DNA from: Bog-473 sp963764305
GTDB lineage: Bacteria; Actinomycetota; Acidimicrobiia; Acidimicrobiales; RAAP-2
Length of the DNA: 64,000 nt
Assembly (NCBI GenBank): GCA_963764305.1
Contig: CAVXSD010000010.1
Location: forward strand, 806,001 to 870,000
Direction: 5' to 3'
Shown here: piece after piece, positions 54,331 through 62,035 of the stretch
How positions within the stretch are numbered: position 1 is the first letter of the stretch
Layout: every line of letters starts with the position of its first letter
The notes under the pieces: model-generated
The model's database searches: none
Told to the model about the DNA's origin: nothing
What the model saw: the letters and a program-made list of their open reading frames with translations, nothing else
Position numbers and translations under genes: made by a program

Positions 54331-54572
54331 TCCGAGAGTTCGTGGGCCTCGAGCTCACCGCTGCGAGCCTGCTCGAGGCTTTCGAGCAGACGCCGGGCGT
54401 TCGCCGGCGACCGAAGCAGGTAGGCGGTCTCCTCCAGGGCCTCGTAGTCCGCCCGCGACATCAGCACGGCATCCCCACGCTTGGAGGTGATCTCGATCGG
54501 CCGGCGGTCGTTGTTCACCTGCTCGATCAGGGGGAACAGGTTCTTCCTGGCCTCGCTTGCCGTCATCGCCAT
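54327..54572 (-). CDS. Phd/YefM-type antitoxin
   Basis: 81 residues. TASEARKNLFPLIEQVNNDRRPIEITSKRGDAVLMSRADYEALEETAYLLRSPANARRLLESLEQA is the Phd/YefM fold: an N-terminal DNA-binding part and a C-terminal toxin-binding helix. GGAG lies 8 nt before the ATG at 54572. It should neutralise the YoeB-type toxin and repress the pair. The pair may stabilise the mobile element that surrounds it. Confidence 0.9.
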   Translation of the reverse strand: MAMTASEARKNLFPLIEQVNNDRRPIEITSKRGDAVLMSRADYEALEETAYLLRSPANARRLLESLEQARSGELEAHELSE

Positions 54573-54682
54573 CGGGACCGCTCCTTTCAGTCGTACAAGA
54601 TATCGTACCAGTCTGAACGGGATCATGAGTTCGGAAAATCTGAAGGGGGAATTTCTCGAGAAAGGGCTTCACAACCTCAGAT

Positions 54683-54704
54683 AGAGTCGCATACTTGCGA
54701 CTCT
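54683..54704. promoter_or_regulatory. Perfect inverted repeat before the element's putative DNA-binding gene
   Basis: AGAGTCGCA-TACT-TGCGACTCT, a perfect 9-bp-arm dyad that ends 2 nt before the ATG at 54707. Its centre recurs before the rep gene at 55190 (GTCGCA-N4-TGCG). Likely an operator, or a hairpin hiding the start region. No Shine-Dalgarno fits between it and the ATG. Confidence 0.6.
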
Positions 54705-54706
54705 GT

Positions 54707-55147
54707 ATGAGCGAAGCCCCCGACTACCGATCCGACCGCAGCGAGAGCCCCGAGGGGCGGGGCATCTCCTACAGCCGCTCCAGGGCCTTCTGGAATTCAC
54801 TGCCCGAGAGCGTGCGCGCCGAGGTGTCACACGAGTCGACCCTCACCGTCAGCTCGATCGAGGACTACCCCGCGTTCATCCGCGACGCCGTCACCAGCTC
54901 GGTCGTCGAGGACGCCGAGCTCATCGGGTTCTGGGTGGCCTGGCACAAGGCCGGCGGCTTCGGCGGGCTCGAGGCAGCCGGGTGGCACCGGGCGACGATC
55001 TATCGCAAGATCCGCCGCTTCCGGGCCCGCTTCGGGTCCCATCCCGACGAGCACCGCTTCGAATGGATCAAGCTCGACCCCAAGCGGGCCTGGAGCGACG
55101 AGCTCGAGGACTTCTTGCACCCCTCTGGCCCTCCGGACCCCGCCTGA
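54707..55147 (+). CDS. Putative DNA-binding protein of the tRNA-Pro element
   Basis: 146 residues. I do not recognise a family. The first 35 residues are polar. LGFWVAWHKAGG-like hydrophobic patches follow near 75, and then AGWHRATIYRKIRRFRARFG near 95-115, which has the spacing and basic character of a helix-turn-helix. The C-terminus is acidic. An in-frame TTG at 54695 would start inside the dyad, so the ATG at 54707 (perhaps leaderless) is used. The gene precedes rep, xis and int and may be the element's regulator. Confidence 0.55.
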   Translation: MSEAPDYRSDRSESPEGRGISYSRSRAFWNSLPESVRAEVSHESTLTVSSIEDYPAFIRDAVTSSVVEDAELIGFWVAWHKAGGFGGLEAAGWHRATIYRKIRRFRARFGSHPDEHRFEWIKLDPKRAWSDELEDFLHPSGPPDPA

Positions 55148-55189
55148 GAGACCCCGATGCGTTCTCCTGAGCCGGCCTCTATCCCCATA

Positions 55190-55205
55190 GTCGCAAATCT
55201 GCGGG
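55190..55205. promoter_or_regulatory. Second copy of the element dyad, before rep
   Basis: GTCGCA-AATC-TGCG keeps the spacing of the dyad at 54683-54704 but has lost the last two paired bases. It lies 27 bp before the GTG start assigned to rep. Two sites with the same core before two genes of one element suggest a common regulator. Confidence 0.4.
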
Positions 55206-55231
55206 TGTCCAGCTCGGTGGAGAGGGCGTCC

Positions 55232-56278
55232 GTGCCCAAGGAGCTCGCCTCGGGGGTCGACGCCCTCTACCTGTCCGGGAACGGCTACCTGTCGAAGGGC
55301 TTCCTGGCCCGCCTGGACGAGGAGCGCATGTTCGCCGACCGGGCGTCGAGACCGGTTCCCTTCGAGCTCGGGGACCTGATCCTGGGTTTCGCTCCCCACG
55401 GCTGGGGCAAGTACCGGTTTTGCCTCGGCCACGAGACGGGGCGCATCGGCTTCACGGCGAGCCGCCGGCTGCCGACGGTGCGGATCCAGCCCCGGGCCGA
55501 GTTCCTCCATGCGGCGGGCCCCGAAGGAACGGTGCGCCATTTCGCCGAGATCCTGCGACCGTTCGTCGAGGGGCTGGTACTTAGCGTCGCGCCGCCTCGA
55601 CCTGTTCTTAGACATGGAAGGGATGGATTTGTGTGCCGCGGACCGGGGCGCCTTCGTGTGCCGGGCCGACGAGATCCGGACCTACGAGACCGGGCAGCTG
55701 GTCACCGGGTTCAGCTTCGGGTCGAGGCAGAAGCAGCGAATCAGCGCCCGCCTCTACGACAAGACGGCCGAGATGACGACCAGGGGCACCGACTGGTGGG
55801 AGCTGATCTGGGGGGAGCGCCACACCCCGGGAGCGCAGGTGTGGCGCATCGAGTTCGAGATCGGGCGGGCCGCACTCAGCGACCTCGAGCTGCTCCGCCC
55901 CGATGCCGTGCTGGCCGCCGCACCGTCGCTGTGGCGCTACTGCACGGCCGAGTGGCTCACGCTGCGCTCGCCGACGGCGGACTCCAACCGTTCCCGCTGG
56001 CCGCTCGACGCTCGGTGGGATCCGTCCAGTCGGCGACGCTCGCCCACGGCGGGACCGAGCTGCACTTCATCCGCCAGCACAAGCGGGCCTCGTCGATCCG
56101 CCGGCTCAGGCCCGTGCTCGTCGGCTACCTGGTCGCCTTCGCGCTCTGGGCCGGCACGACCGACCTGCAGCACACCCTCGAGGCACTCTCGGTCAGCGTG
56201 GGCAACGACGAGATCGTCCGCCGGATGACCTTTGCCGAGCGGGTCGAGCGACGCCGAGCGGAGGGGGGCTACCGGTGA
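55232..56278 (+). pseudogene. Replication initiator (Rep_trans-like) of an integrative element, frameshifted
   Basis: GTG at 55232 with GGAGAGG 6 nt upstream. GVDALYLSGNGYLSKGFLARLDEE then LILGFAPHGWGKYRFCLGHETGRIGFTASRRLPTVRIQPRAEFL are N-terminal. A frame change near 55600 leads to RLDLFLDMEGMDLCAADRGAFVCRADEIRTYETGQ, then RISARLYDKTAEM (conserved Y-D-K box) and VWRIEFEIGRAAL. A single missing base near 56022 restores frame 1 for GGTELHFIRQHKRASSIRRLRPVLVGYL. Similar proteins start rolling-circle replication in actinobacterial integrative elements and plasmids. Confidence 0.72.
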
Positions 56279-56637
56279 GCGGCGAGCGGCGATTCGGTTC
56301 CGGGGCGGTTCCGCCCCGCGGCGGTCCCATCCGCTGTCCCGCCTGCGGGGAGCCACGCCCGCCCAGTGCCCTCCTTACCCTGGAGGAGGTCGCGCTCCGG
56401 TTGGGCACGAGCCTGCGCCACGTGCGCCGACTGGCCGACGAGCGGCGCATCCCCATCGTGAAGGTCGGTCGTTTCGTCCGTTTCGACGCGCACGAGCTTG
56501 AGCACTGGGTCGACGACCATCGCATTGCCGCGGTGGATCCGGCCGCCCTGCTGCGGACCGCTCGTCACCGACGGATGTCGCTCGACGGGTCCGTACCGTC
56601 GTGCGCGAACCGGACGCCGCGTCGGAGGACGGCGTAG
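56275..56637 (+). CDS. xis: Excisionase-like helix-turn-helix protein
   Basis: 120 residues from a GTG that overlaps the rep stop (GTGA). A short Cys pair (CPACGEPRPP) precedes a MerR/excisionase-type winged HTH: LLTLEEVALRLGTSLRHVRRLADERRIPIVKVGRFVRFDAHELEHWVDDHRI, in which the W-x-x-H/R end and the IPxxKVGRxVRF wing are diagnostic. It bends DNA to assist integrase in excision. Its stop is directly followed by the integrase start, the usual xis-int order of actinobacterial elements. Confidence 0.82.
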   Translation: MSGERRFGSGAVPPRGGPIRCPACGEPRPPSALLTLEEVALRLGTSLRHVRRLADERRIPIVKVGRFVRFDAHELEHWVDDHRIAAVDPAALLRTARHRRMSLDGSVPSCANRTPRRRTA

Positions 56638-56639
56638 TC

Positions 56640-57822
56640 GTGCCGTCGATGCGCCCGTTCGGAAGCGTGCGGCAGCGGGGGCGGCTCTACGAGGCCAGCT
56701 ACTGGCACAACGGCCGCCGGCACGCTGCACCGACGAGCTTCACGACCAAAGGTGACGCCCGGGCCTTCCTGTCCGCCATCGAGACCGACATCCGTCGGGG
56801 CGTGTGGATCGACCCGTGGGCCGGCCGCCTCCGGGTGTCCGAGCTCGCCGAGGAGTGGACCGCCTACAACCCGAACAAGCGGGAATCGACCACGGCCCGG
56901 GAGGAACTGACGCTCCGTCTCCACGTGCTCCCGGTGATCGGCGACCACCGCATCGAGCGGGTCGGACCCCGGGATATCCAACGGCTGGTCAACTCCTGGC
57001 GGGCCGACCACGCTCCCCGGACGGTCAAGCGCAACTTCGAGGTCGTACGGGCGATGTTCGGCTATGCCGTGCGCAAACGACTGGTTGGCCCGGAACCCGT
57101 GCCGCAACGTGAACCTGCCGCCGGTCGAGGGAACCCGCCGCTTCGACCTGACCCCCGAGGACGTCGCCGCCATCGCCGCCGAGGCGCCCGACGAGTACCG
57201 CCCGATGATCTGGATCGGTGCGGCGCTCGGCTTGCGCTGGTCCGAGGTGGCCGCCCTACGGCTCGGTCGGCTCGATCTCGGCTCCGGACGGCTCTCGGTG
57301 GCCGAGGCGCTCGTCCGGGGGACTGGCGGCCGCAACGTCTTCGGCCCGCCCAAGTCGAAGGCGGGCACCCGGACCATGTTCATGCCCGAAGTCATCGTCG
57401 ACATGCTGTCGGCGCACCTCGAGCAGGCCGGGTCCACCGGCGACGACACCGACGCCCTCGTCTTCACCGACGAGGAGGGTGGTCCGCTCCGCTACTCCAA
57501 CTGGCGCCGGCGGGTGTGGCTCCCCGCCGTGGCTGCCGCGGGCTGTCCCGGCGCCGGCTTCCACGACCTGCGGCGGCTGAACGCCACCACGCTCGTCGTC
57601 GAGGGGATCGACGTGAAGACGGCACAGACCCGACTCGGCCATGCGGACCCGAGGACCACGTTGGCCGTCTACGCCTCGGCTCCGGCAGCAGTCGACCGGG
57701 CCGCTGCGGGCGTCCTCGGCGAGCGCTTCTTCGGCAAAAAGGCCAAAAGGACTCAGGCACGAAATCTCCGCGCCATTTCCGCGCCAATCGCTTCCGAGGA
57801 TTCGGACCCCTCAGGTCCCTGA
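56640..57822 (+). pseudogene. int: Tyrosine integrase, frameshifted
   Basis: The N-terminal arm-binding and core-binding domains (SVRQRGRLYEASYWHNGRRH, then FTTKGDARAFLSAIETDIRRG and TVKRNFEVVRAMFGYAVRK) are followed by one extra C near 57078. The catalytic half is in another frame: ALGLRWSEVAALRL (first Arg), FHDLRRLNATTLV (His-x-x-Arg), TRLGHADPRTTLAVYA (His and nucleophile Tyr). The stop is 24 bp from the 3' end of tRNA-Pro, the classical position for an integrase that uses that tRNA. One base deletion would restore it. Confidence 0.82.
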
Positions 57823-57845
57823 GGCCCTGACCTGGGCCTTTCGAG

Positions 57846-57920
57846 TCGGGCTGCCCGGATTTGAACCGGGGACCTCTGCGTCCCGAACGCAGCGCGCTAA
57901 CCAAGCTGCGCCACAGCCCG
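57846..57920 (-). tRNA. tRNA-Pro (CGG anticodon)
   Basis: 75-nt cloverleaf. The acceptor CGGGCTG pairs with CAGCCCG, D arm GCGC-AGCTTGGTTA-GCGC, anticodon stem-loop CTGCG-TTCGGGA-CGCAG (anticodon CGG), T arm CCCGG-TTCAAAT-CCGGG, discriminator A, no CCA. The adjacent integrase gene points to its 3' end as the attachment site. A 3'-half copy lies at 39486-39528. Confidence 0.95.
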
Positions 57921-57960
57921 TCCGCCCCCCGGGGGGAGCAATCAGCACACTACCGCGGTG

Positions 57961-58884
57961 TCAGCCGGCCGCTTCGCCGGTGCCGTTGGCCGAGGTATCC
58001 CTGTCCGGCGGGTCGTGGTCGTCCGTGCGGGCCGCTCCGGGGCCGGGTTCGCCGCTGACGAAGGTGGCCACCACCTGCGCCACCCGCCGCTTTTCCATCT
58101 CGACCACCCGTATGTCCCACTCGCCGACGCGGACCTCCTCGCCCTCAGTGGGGATGTGGCCGAAGCGCTCGAAGAGGAGGCCGCCCAGGGTGACGTACTC
58201 ACCGTCTGGGATCTCGATGCCGATCCGCTCTCGCACGTCGTCGACGTTCGTCTGTCCGTCAATGAGCCACCGCGTGTTGTCGACCCGCACGATGTGGGCC
58301 TCCTCCTCCTCGTCGAACTCGTCGTGCAGTTCGCCCACGAGCGGCTCGAGGAGGTCTTTCACGGTGAGGAGTCCCGCCACCCCGCCGTACTCGTCGACGA
58401 CGACGGCCACGGCCCGGCGGTGCTTGCGCATGTCCGCCAGCGCTTCCAGGACCCCGAGGGACTCCGGCAGGAGATAGGGCTGGCGCACCTTGCGGGAGAT
58501 CTCCAGGGGACTGGGGTCGGTGGCGTCCCGGGGCTCGTCGCCGTTGCCGCCGGCCGGTGACTCGGGTCGGTTGGTCCGGAAGATGTCGTTGACGAAGAGG
58601 ATGCCGATCAGGTCGTCGAGATCGTCGTGCACCACCGGGAAGCAGCTGTGCCCCGACGTGCGCACTGCGTGGGCGATGTCCTCGGCGTGCACCGGGATGG
58701 TCAGGAACGTGACGTCGACCCGCGGCGTCATGACCTCGCGCACGTCCATGTCCCGGAGATCGGCGAGGGCCTCGGTGATGAACCGCTCCTGTTCGGAGGC
58801 CTCCGCCTCGAGTGACGGGCCCGAGCGGCCCGGTTCCCCGGGCCCATCGGAGCGGCGCCACAGTCGTCGTGAACGTTGCGACAC
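57961..58884 (-). CDS. CBS-pair CorC/HlyC-type protein
   Basis: 307 residues without membrane helices. Two CBS domains (REVMTPRVDVTFLTIPVHAEDIAHAVRTSGHSCFPVVHDDLDDLIGILFVNDIF and LLPESLGVLEALADMRKHRRAVAVVVDEYGGVAGLLTVKDLLEPLVGELHDE) are followed by a CorC_HlyC domain (WLIDGQTNVDDVRERIGIEIPDGEYVTLGGLLFERFGHIPTEGEEVRVGEWDIRVVEMEKRRVAQV). This is the CorC/MgpA form lacking the DUF21/CNNM membrane part, usually involved in Mg/Co ion control. Opposite strand to the element. Confidence 0.88.
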   Translation of the reverse strand: MSQRSRRLWRRSDGPGEPGRSGPSLEAEASEQERFITEALADLRDMDVREVMTPRVDVTFLTIPVHAEDIAHAVRTSGHSCFPVVHDDLDDLIGILFVNDIFRTNRPESPAGGNGDEPRDATDPSPLEISRKVRQPYLLPESLGVLEALADMRKHRRAVAVVVDEYGGVAGLLTVKDLLEPLVGELHDEFDEEEEAHIVRVDNTRWLIDGQTNVDDVRERIGIEIPDGEYVTLGGLLFERFGHIPTEGEEVRVGEWDIRVVEMEKRRVAQVVATFVSGEPGPGAARTDDHDPPDRDTSANGTGEAAG

Positions 58885-58896
58885 GGCCGCGCCGGG

Positions 58897-59352
58897 TCAG
58901 GTTCGGGTCTCGGGTCCCGCTTGCAGCTGGGGTGCGCCGCCCACCAGCACGGGTACGGGCGTGAACGAGTCGTCGGCGTAGGTCGCGTCGTCGAGCAGCG
59001 CGGCCACCGCGCGCCGGAGGCGGAGAGGGTCGAGCGGCTTGACCAGCCAGCCCTCGGCGTCAGATCGGCGGGCGAGGAAGACGTCCGGTCGGCGGTCGAG
59101 CAGCATGAGCACCGGGATGTGGTCCAGCGCGTCGTAGGACTCCTGCAGCCGCAGTTCGAGGCAGACAGCCATGCCGCCCATGTTGCCCATCTGCATGTCG
59201 ACGATGAGCAGGTCCGGCGATTCCTCGGCGACGAACGCCACCACCTCGGGACCCGAGGTCACGGCGCGCACCTCGATGTCGGGCCCGCTGACGACCGCCT
59301 CAACGTCCTTGCGGAGCGTGGGTGCGTCGCTGGCGACCAGGATGGTCTGCAC
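58897..59352 (-). CDS. Receiver-domain (response regulator-like) protein
   Basis: 151 residues from a GTG. The receiver domain covers nearly everything: TILVASDAPTLRKDVEAVVSG, then PDLLIVDMQMGNMGGMAVCLELRLQ with the phospho-acceptor Asp in VDMQMGN, then IPVLMLLDRRPDVFLARRSDAEGWLVKPLDPLRLRRAV with the conserved Lys-Pro. There is no DNA-binding domain, so it acts by protein contact. The first acidic pocket has Ser-Asp in place of Asp-Asp. 12 bp upstream of the CBS gene on the same strand. Confidence 0.8.
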   Translation of the reverse strand: MQTILVASDAPTLRKDVEAVVSGPDIEVRAVTSGPEVVAFVAEESPDLLIVDMQMGNMGGMAVCLELRLQESYDALDHIPVLMLLDRRPDVFLARRSDAEGWLVKPLDPLRLRRAVAALLDDATYADDSFTPVPVLVGGAPQLQAGPETRT

Positions 59353-59447
59353 CGCGGGGACACTATCGGACCGCTCAGCGGGCCCGGAAACCCGGTCGTG
59401 CCCTGCCGGGGCGGGAGGGGGACGGGCGGCGAGGCGTCCGGGCCCGG

Positions 59448-60599
59448 TCAGGAGAAGAGCCGGTCGGCGGCCCGCTGCAGCCCGACGAGCTCGTGCACGT
59501 CCTCCCCGAAGAGGGGGATCCGGCCGACGGGTGCCGGCGCAACCTGCGCGGCCAGCCCGGAGAACGCCGATTCCTCCCGCGCGGCCAGTGCGTTGAGCGC
59601 GGCCAGGTTGGCCTCCAGCGCCGCGAGCTTCGGCGCGTGGCTCGCCTCGACGTCCCTGTCCCCGTTGCCGAAGGACGGCGCGATCCGGTTCACCACGAGC
59701 GCGGCCACGGCGACGTCCCGCTCGGCCAGCTTCTCGGCGAAGTAGCCGGCCTCGGTGATGGCGTCGGGCCGGGCCGAGGTGACGAGGACGTAGGCCGTCT
59801 GCGGGTCGGCCAGGAGCTCGTGCACGGCGCTGGCCCGGCTCCGAAAGCCGTCCTCCATCCCTTCGAAGGCCTGGAAGAAGCTGACCGCGTCCTGGACGAT
59901 CTCGGCGCCGGCCACTTTGGCGATCGTGCGCAGCAGGGCCTGGGTGGCCACGCCGACCGCCCGCAGCGACATCTTGGTCGGCACCAGGATGGCCCGGAAG
60001 AGCCGGTTCTCCAGGAAGCGGGTGAGCCGGCGCGGCGCGTCGAGCAGGTCGAGCGCGTTGCGCGTGGGAGGCGTGTCGACGACCACGATGTCGAACTCGT
60101 CCGAATGGACCAGCTCGTAGAGCTTCTCCATGGCCATGTACTCCTGCGTGCCGGACAGGGCCCCGGCAAGATTCTGGTAGAGCCGGTTGGCCAGGATGGA
60201 CTCGGCCTGCTCCGGTGTGCGCGCGTAGCGCTGCACCAGGTCGTCGAACGTGCCCTTGGAGTCGAGCATCAGCGCGTGCAGGTGACCGGGCCAGTCGCCG
60301 GCCACCTCGACCGGCGTGTTGGGGAGCGACTGCACGCCCAGCGCGTCGGCCAGCCGCCGCGCCGGGTCGACCGTGACGACGCAGGAGCGCCGTCCGGCCC
60401 GGGCCGCCCCCACGGCGACGGTGGCGGACACCGTCGTCTTGCCGACGCCGCCCGACCCGCAGCACACCACGACGGATCGCTCGGTCACCAGCTCGGGCAG
60501 AGTCGTCGGCACCCGGATCGCGGCCGCCTCCGCCGCCTCCGCCGCCTCCGCCGCCTCCCCTACTCCTGCTGCCTCCGCGGCCCCGTCAGCCGTGCTCAT
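59448..60599 (-). CDS. ArsA-family ATPase (subunit 2 of a paired set)
   Basis: 383 residues. A low-complexity Ala/Glu start precedes the deviant Walker A CCGSGGVGKTTVSATVAVGAARAGRR, then VTVDPARRLADALG and VVVDTPPTRNALDLLDAP (switch region), and VVNRIAPSFG. This is the GET3/ArsA-like P-loop ATPase type without arsenic-binding Cys clusters. Its ATG overlaps the stop of the second ATPase by 4 bp. The ATPase pair next to whiB mirrors mycobacterial Rv3679/Rv3680-whiB4, where the ATPases have been connected with stress tolerance. Confidence 0.85.
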   Translation of the reverse strand: MSTADGAAEAAGVGEAAEAAEAAEAAAIRVPTTLPELVTERSVVVCCGSGGVGKTTVSATVAVGAARAGRRSCVVTVDPARRLADALGVQSLPNTPVEVAGDWPGHLHALMLDSKGTFDDLVQRYARTPEQAESILANRLYQNLAGALSGTQEYMAMEKLYELVHSDEFDIVVVDTPPTRNALDLLDAPRRLTRFLENRLFRAILVPTKMSLRAVGVATQALLRTIAKVAGAEIVQDAVSFFQAFEGMEDGFRSRASAVHELLADPQTAYVLVTSARPDAITEAGYFAEKLAERDVAVAALVVNRIAPSFGNGDRDVEASHAPKLAALEANLAALNALAAREESAFSGLAAQVAPAPVGRIPLFGEDVHELVGLQRAADRLFS

Positions 60600-61594
60600 G
60601 TCGCGCCCTCGGCCACGAGCATCGCCACGGCGCCTGCCAACGCGTCCGCCAGCACCTGGGTCTGCGCCGGGCCGATGGAGGCCGCGTCGAGCGCCGGCAC
60701 GAGGAGCTGGGGCAGCGGGAGGTCGCGGCGCAGCCGCTCGATCTGCTCGGCGGAGACGGTGTGGCGCGCCAGCCGGAAGCTCCGGGCCTCTTCGAGTGTG
60801 GCCAGGTGGTTCGGCGCCAGGCGGACGCCGGCCGCCGCGGCCACGTCGGCGGCGGGCCGATCCAGCCCGGTCGGCTCGGGGTCACAGGCGTTCACGATCA
60901 CCGGGCCCAGCTGGACACCGGCCTTGTCCTCCAGCGTGTAGGCGGACTCGATCGTCTCGGAGACCGGCAGCTCCTCGGGCAGGGTGACGAGGAGGACTCG
61001 GCAGCGGGCGGGGTCGCTCAGTAGCTCGACCACGTCCTGGGCCTGCGTGCGTAGGGGCCCGCCCCGGGCGGCGCTGACCATCCCGCTGGCCGAGGTGAGG
61101 AACGTGATGGCGTGCCCCGTGGCCGGCGCGTCGACCAGGATCAGGTCGGCGACCCGGTCCCGCTCGAGTTGCTTCACCTTGCCCAGGACCAGTACGTCGC
61201 GGATCCCGGGGATGGCGGTCGAGACCACGTCGAGGACCCCCGAGCGCGCCAGGCGCTTGGACACGCGTCGCAGGCCGTGGTCGTCGAGATACTCCATCAG
61301 CGCGTCGTCGGGCGTCAGCCGCCGTGCCCGCACCGAGCCCGTCGGGCCGCCGGGGCCGCCGCCCGCGCCCCCGGGTGCGGCGGGTGCGAGCAGGACTTCT
61401 TCGTAGCCGAGGTCTCCGTGGCGGCCGAAGGCGGCGGTGATCCCCGACTTGCCCTCGAGCTCCACGATGAGCACGGTTTTCCCCGCTGCCGCCGCCATCT
61501 TGGCCAGCGCCGCGCTCATCGTCGTTTTGCCCACGCCGCCCTTGCCGGCGACGATGAGGACGTGGCTCTGTGCGCAGAAGGTCCCCACGTCCAT
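60596..61594 (-). CDS. ArsA-family ATPase (subunit 1 of a paired set)
   Basis: 332 residues. SHVLIVAGKGGVGKTTMSAALAKMAAAAGKTVLIVELEGKSGI contains the canonical deviant Walker A K-G-G-V-G-K-T-T. LILVDAPATGHAITFLTSASGMV is the switch region, with VLLVTLPEELPVSETIESAYTLEDKAGV later. The ATG at 61594 fits the family N-terminus. First gene of the pair, divergent from whiB. Two different ATPases probably form a heteromer, as suggested for the mycobacterial pair. Confidence 0.85.
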   Translation of the reverse strand: MDVGTFCAQSHVLIVAGKGGVGKTTMSAALAKMAAAAGKTVLIVELEGKSGITAAFGRHGDLGYEEVLLAPAAPGGAGGGPGGPTGSVRARRLTPDDALMEYLDDHGLRRVSKRLARSGVLDVVSTAIPGIRDVLVLGKVKQLERDRVADLILVDAPATGHAITFLTSASGMVSAARGGPLRTQAQDVVELLSDPARCRVLLVTLPEELPVSETIESAYTLEDKAGVQLGPVIVNACDPEPTGLDRPAADVAAAAGVRLAPNHLATLEEARSFRLARHTVSAEQIERLRRDLPLPQLLVPALDAASIGPAQTQVLADALAGAVAMLVAEGAT

Positions 61595-61733
61595 GCCGGG
61601 CCGAGCGTAGTGGCCGGACTCCCGGCGCAGATCGATCGCCGGACGAAAATCCTGGTCACGCCCCTTGAAAGCGGCCACCCCCGGCGGTAGCTTGACCCCG
61701 GTAGGGGGAACCGATGGAGCCTAGTCGGGGGGT

Positions 61734-61994
61734 TTGATGCACCAGGGACAAGATATGTGGCAGTTGAAGGCAGCGTGCCGGGGACCGCAGGCTGCGGTGT
61801 TCTTCCCCCCGTCCCACGCTGAACGCAAGGAGGAGAAGGCCCTGCGCGAGATGCGGGCCAAGACCATCTGCGACCAGTGCCGCGTGCGTGGCGAGTGCCT
61901 CGACTACGCGATCAGGATTCGTGAGCCCCACGGGATCTGGGGCGGCATGAACGAGCTGGAGCGCAAGCTCATGCTCGACCGCCGGGCCAGCTGA
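61734..61994 (+). CDS. WhiB family iron-sulfur transcriptional regulator
   Basis: 86 residues with the four cluster Cys at 14, 45, 48 and 54 (AACRGP, ICDQCRVRGECLDYA) and the G-[VI]-W-G-G turn (HGIWGGMNE) followed by a basic helix (LERKLMLDRR). WhiB proteins exist only in Actinomycetota and bind a [4Fe-4S] cluster to sense redox or NO. An alternative start at Met7 (61752) is also good. Divergent from the ATPase pair with about 140 bp between. Confidence 0.92.
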   Translation: MMHQGQDMWQLKAACRGPQAAVFFPPSHAERKEEKALREMRAKTICDQCRVRGECLDYAIRIREPHGIWGGMNELERKLMLDRRAS

Positions 61995-62035
61995 GCCGCC
62001 ATCGCCGCGCCTCTCGGTGCGGGGTGTGATCTTCC

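Noticed and set aside
58897..60465. One 522-residue protein across the receiver gene and the ATPase
   Set aside because: Only the last 151 residues are a real receiver domain; the rest is an out-of-frame shadow of the ATPase gene, so a GTG at 59352 is used.
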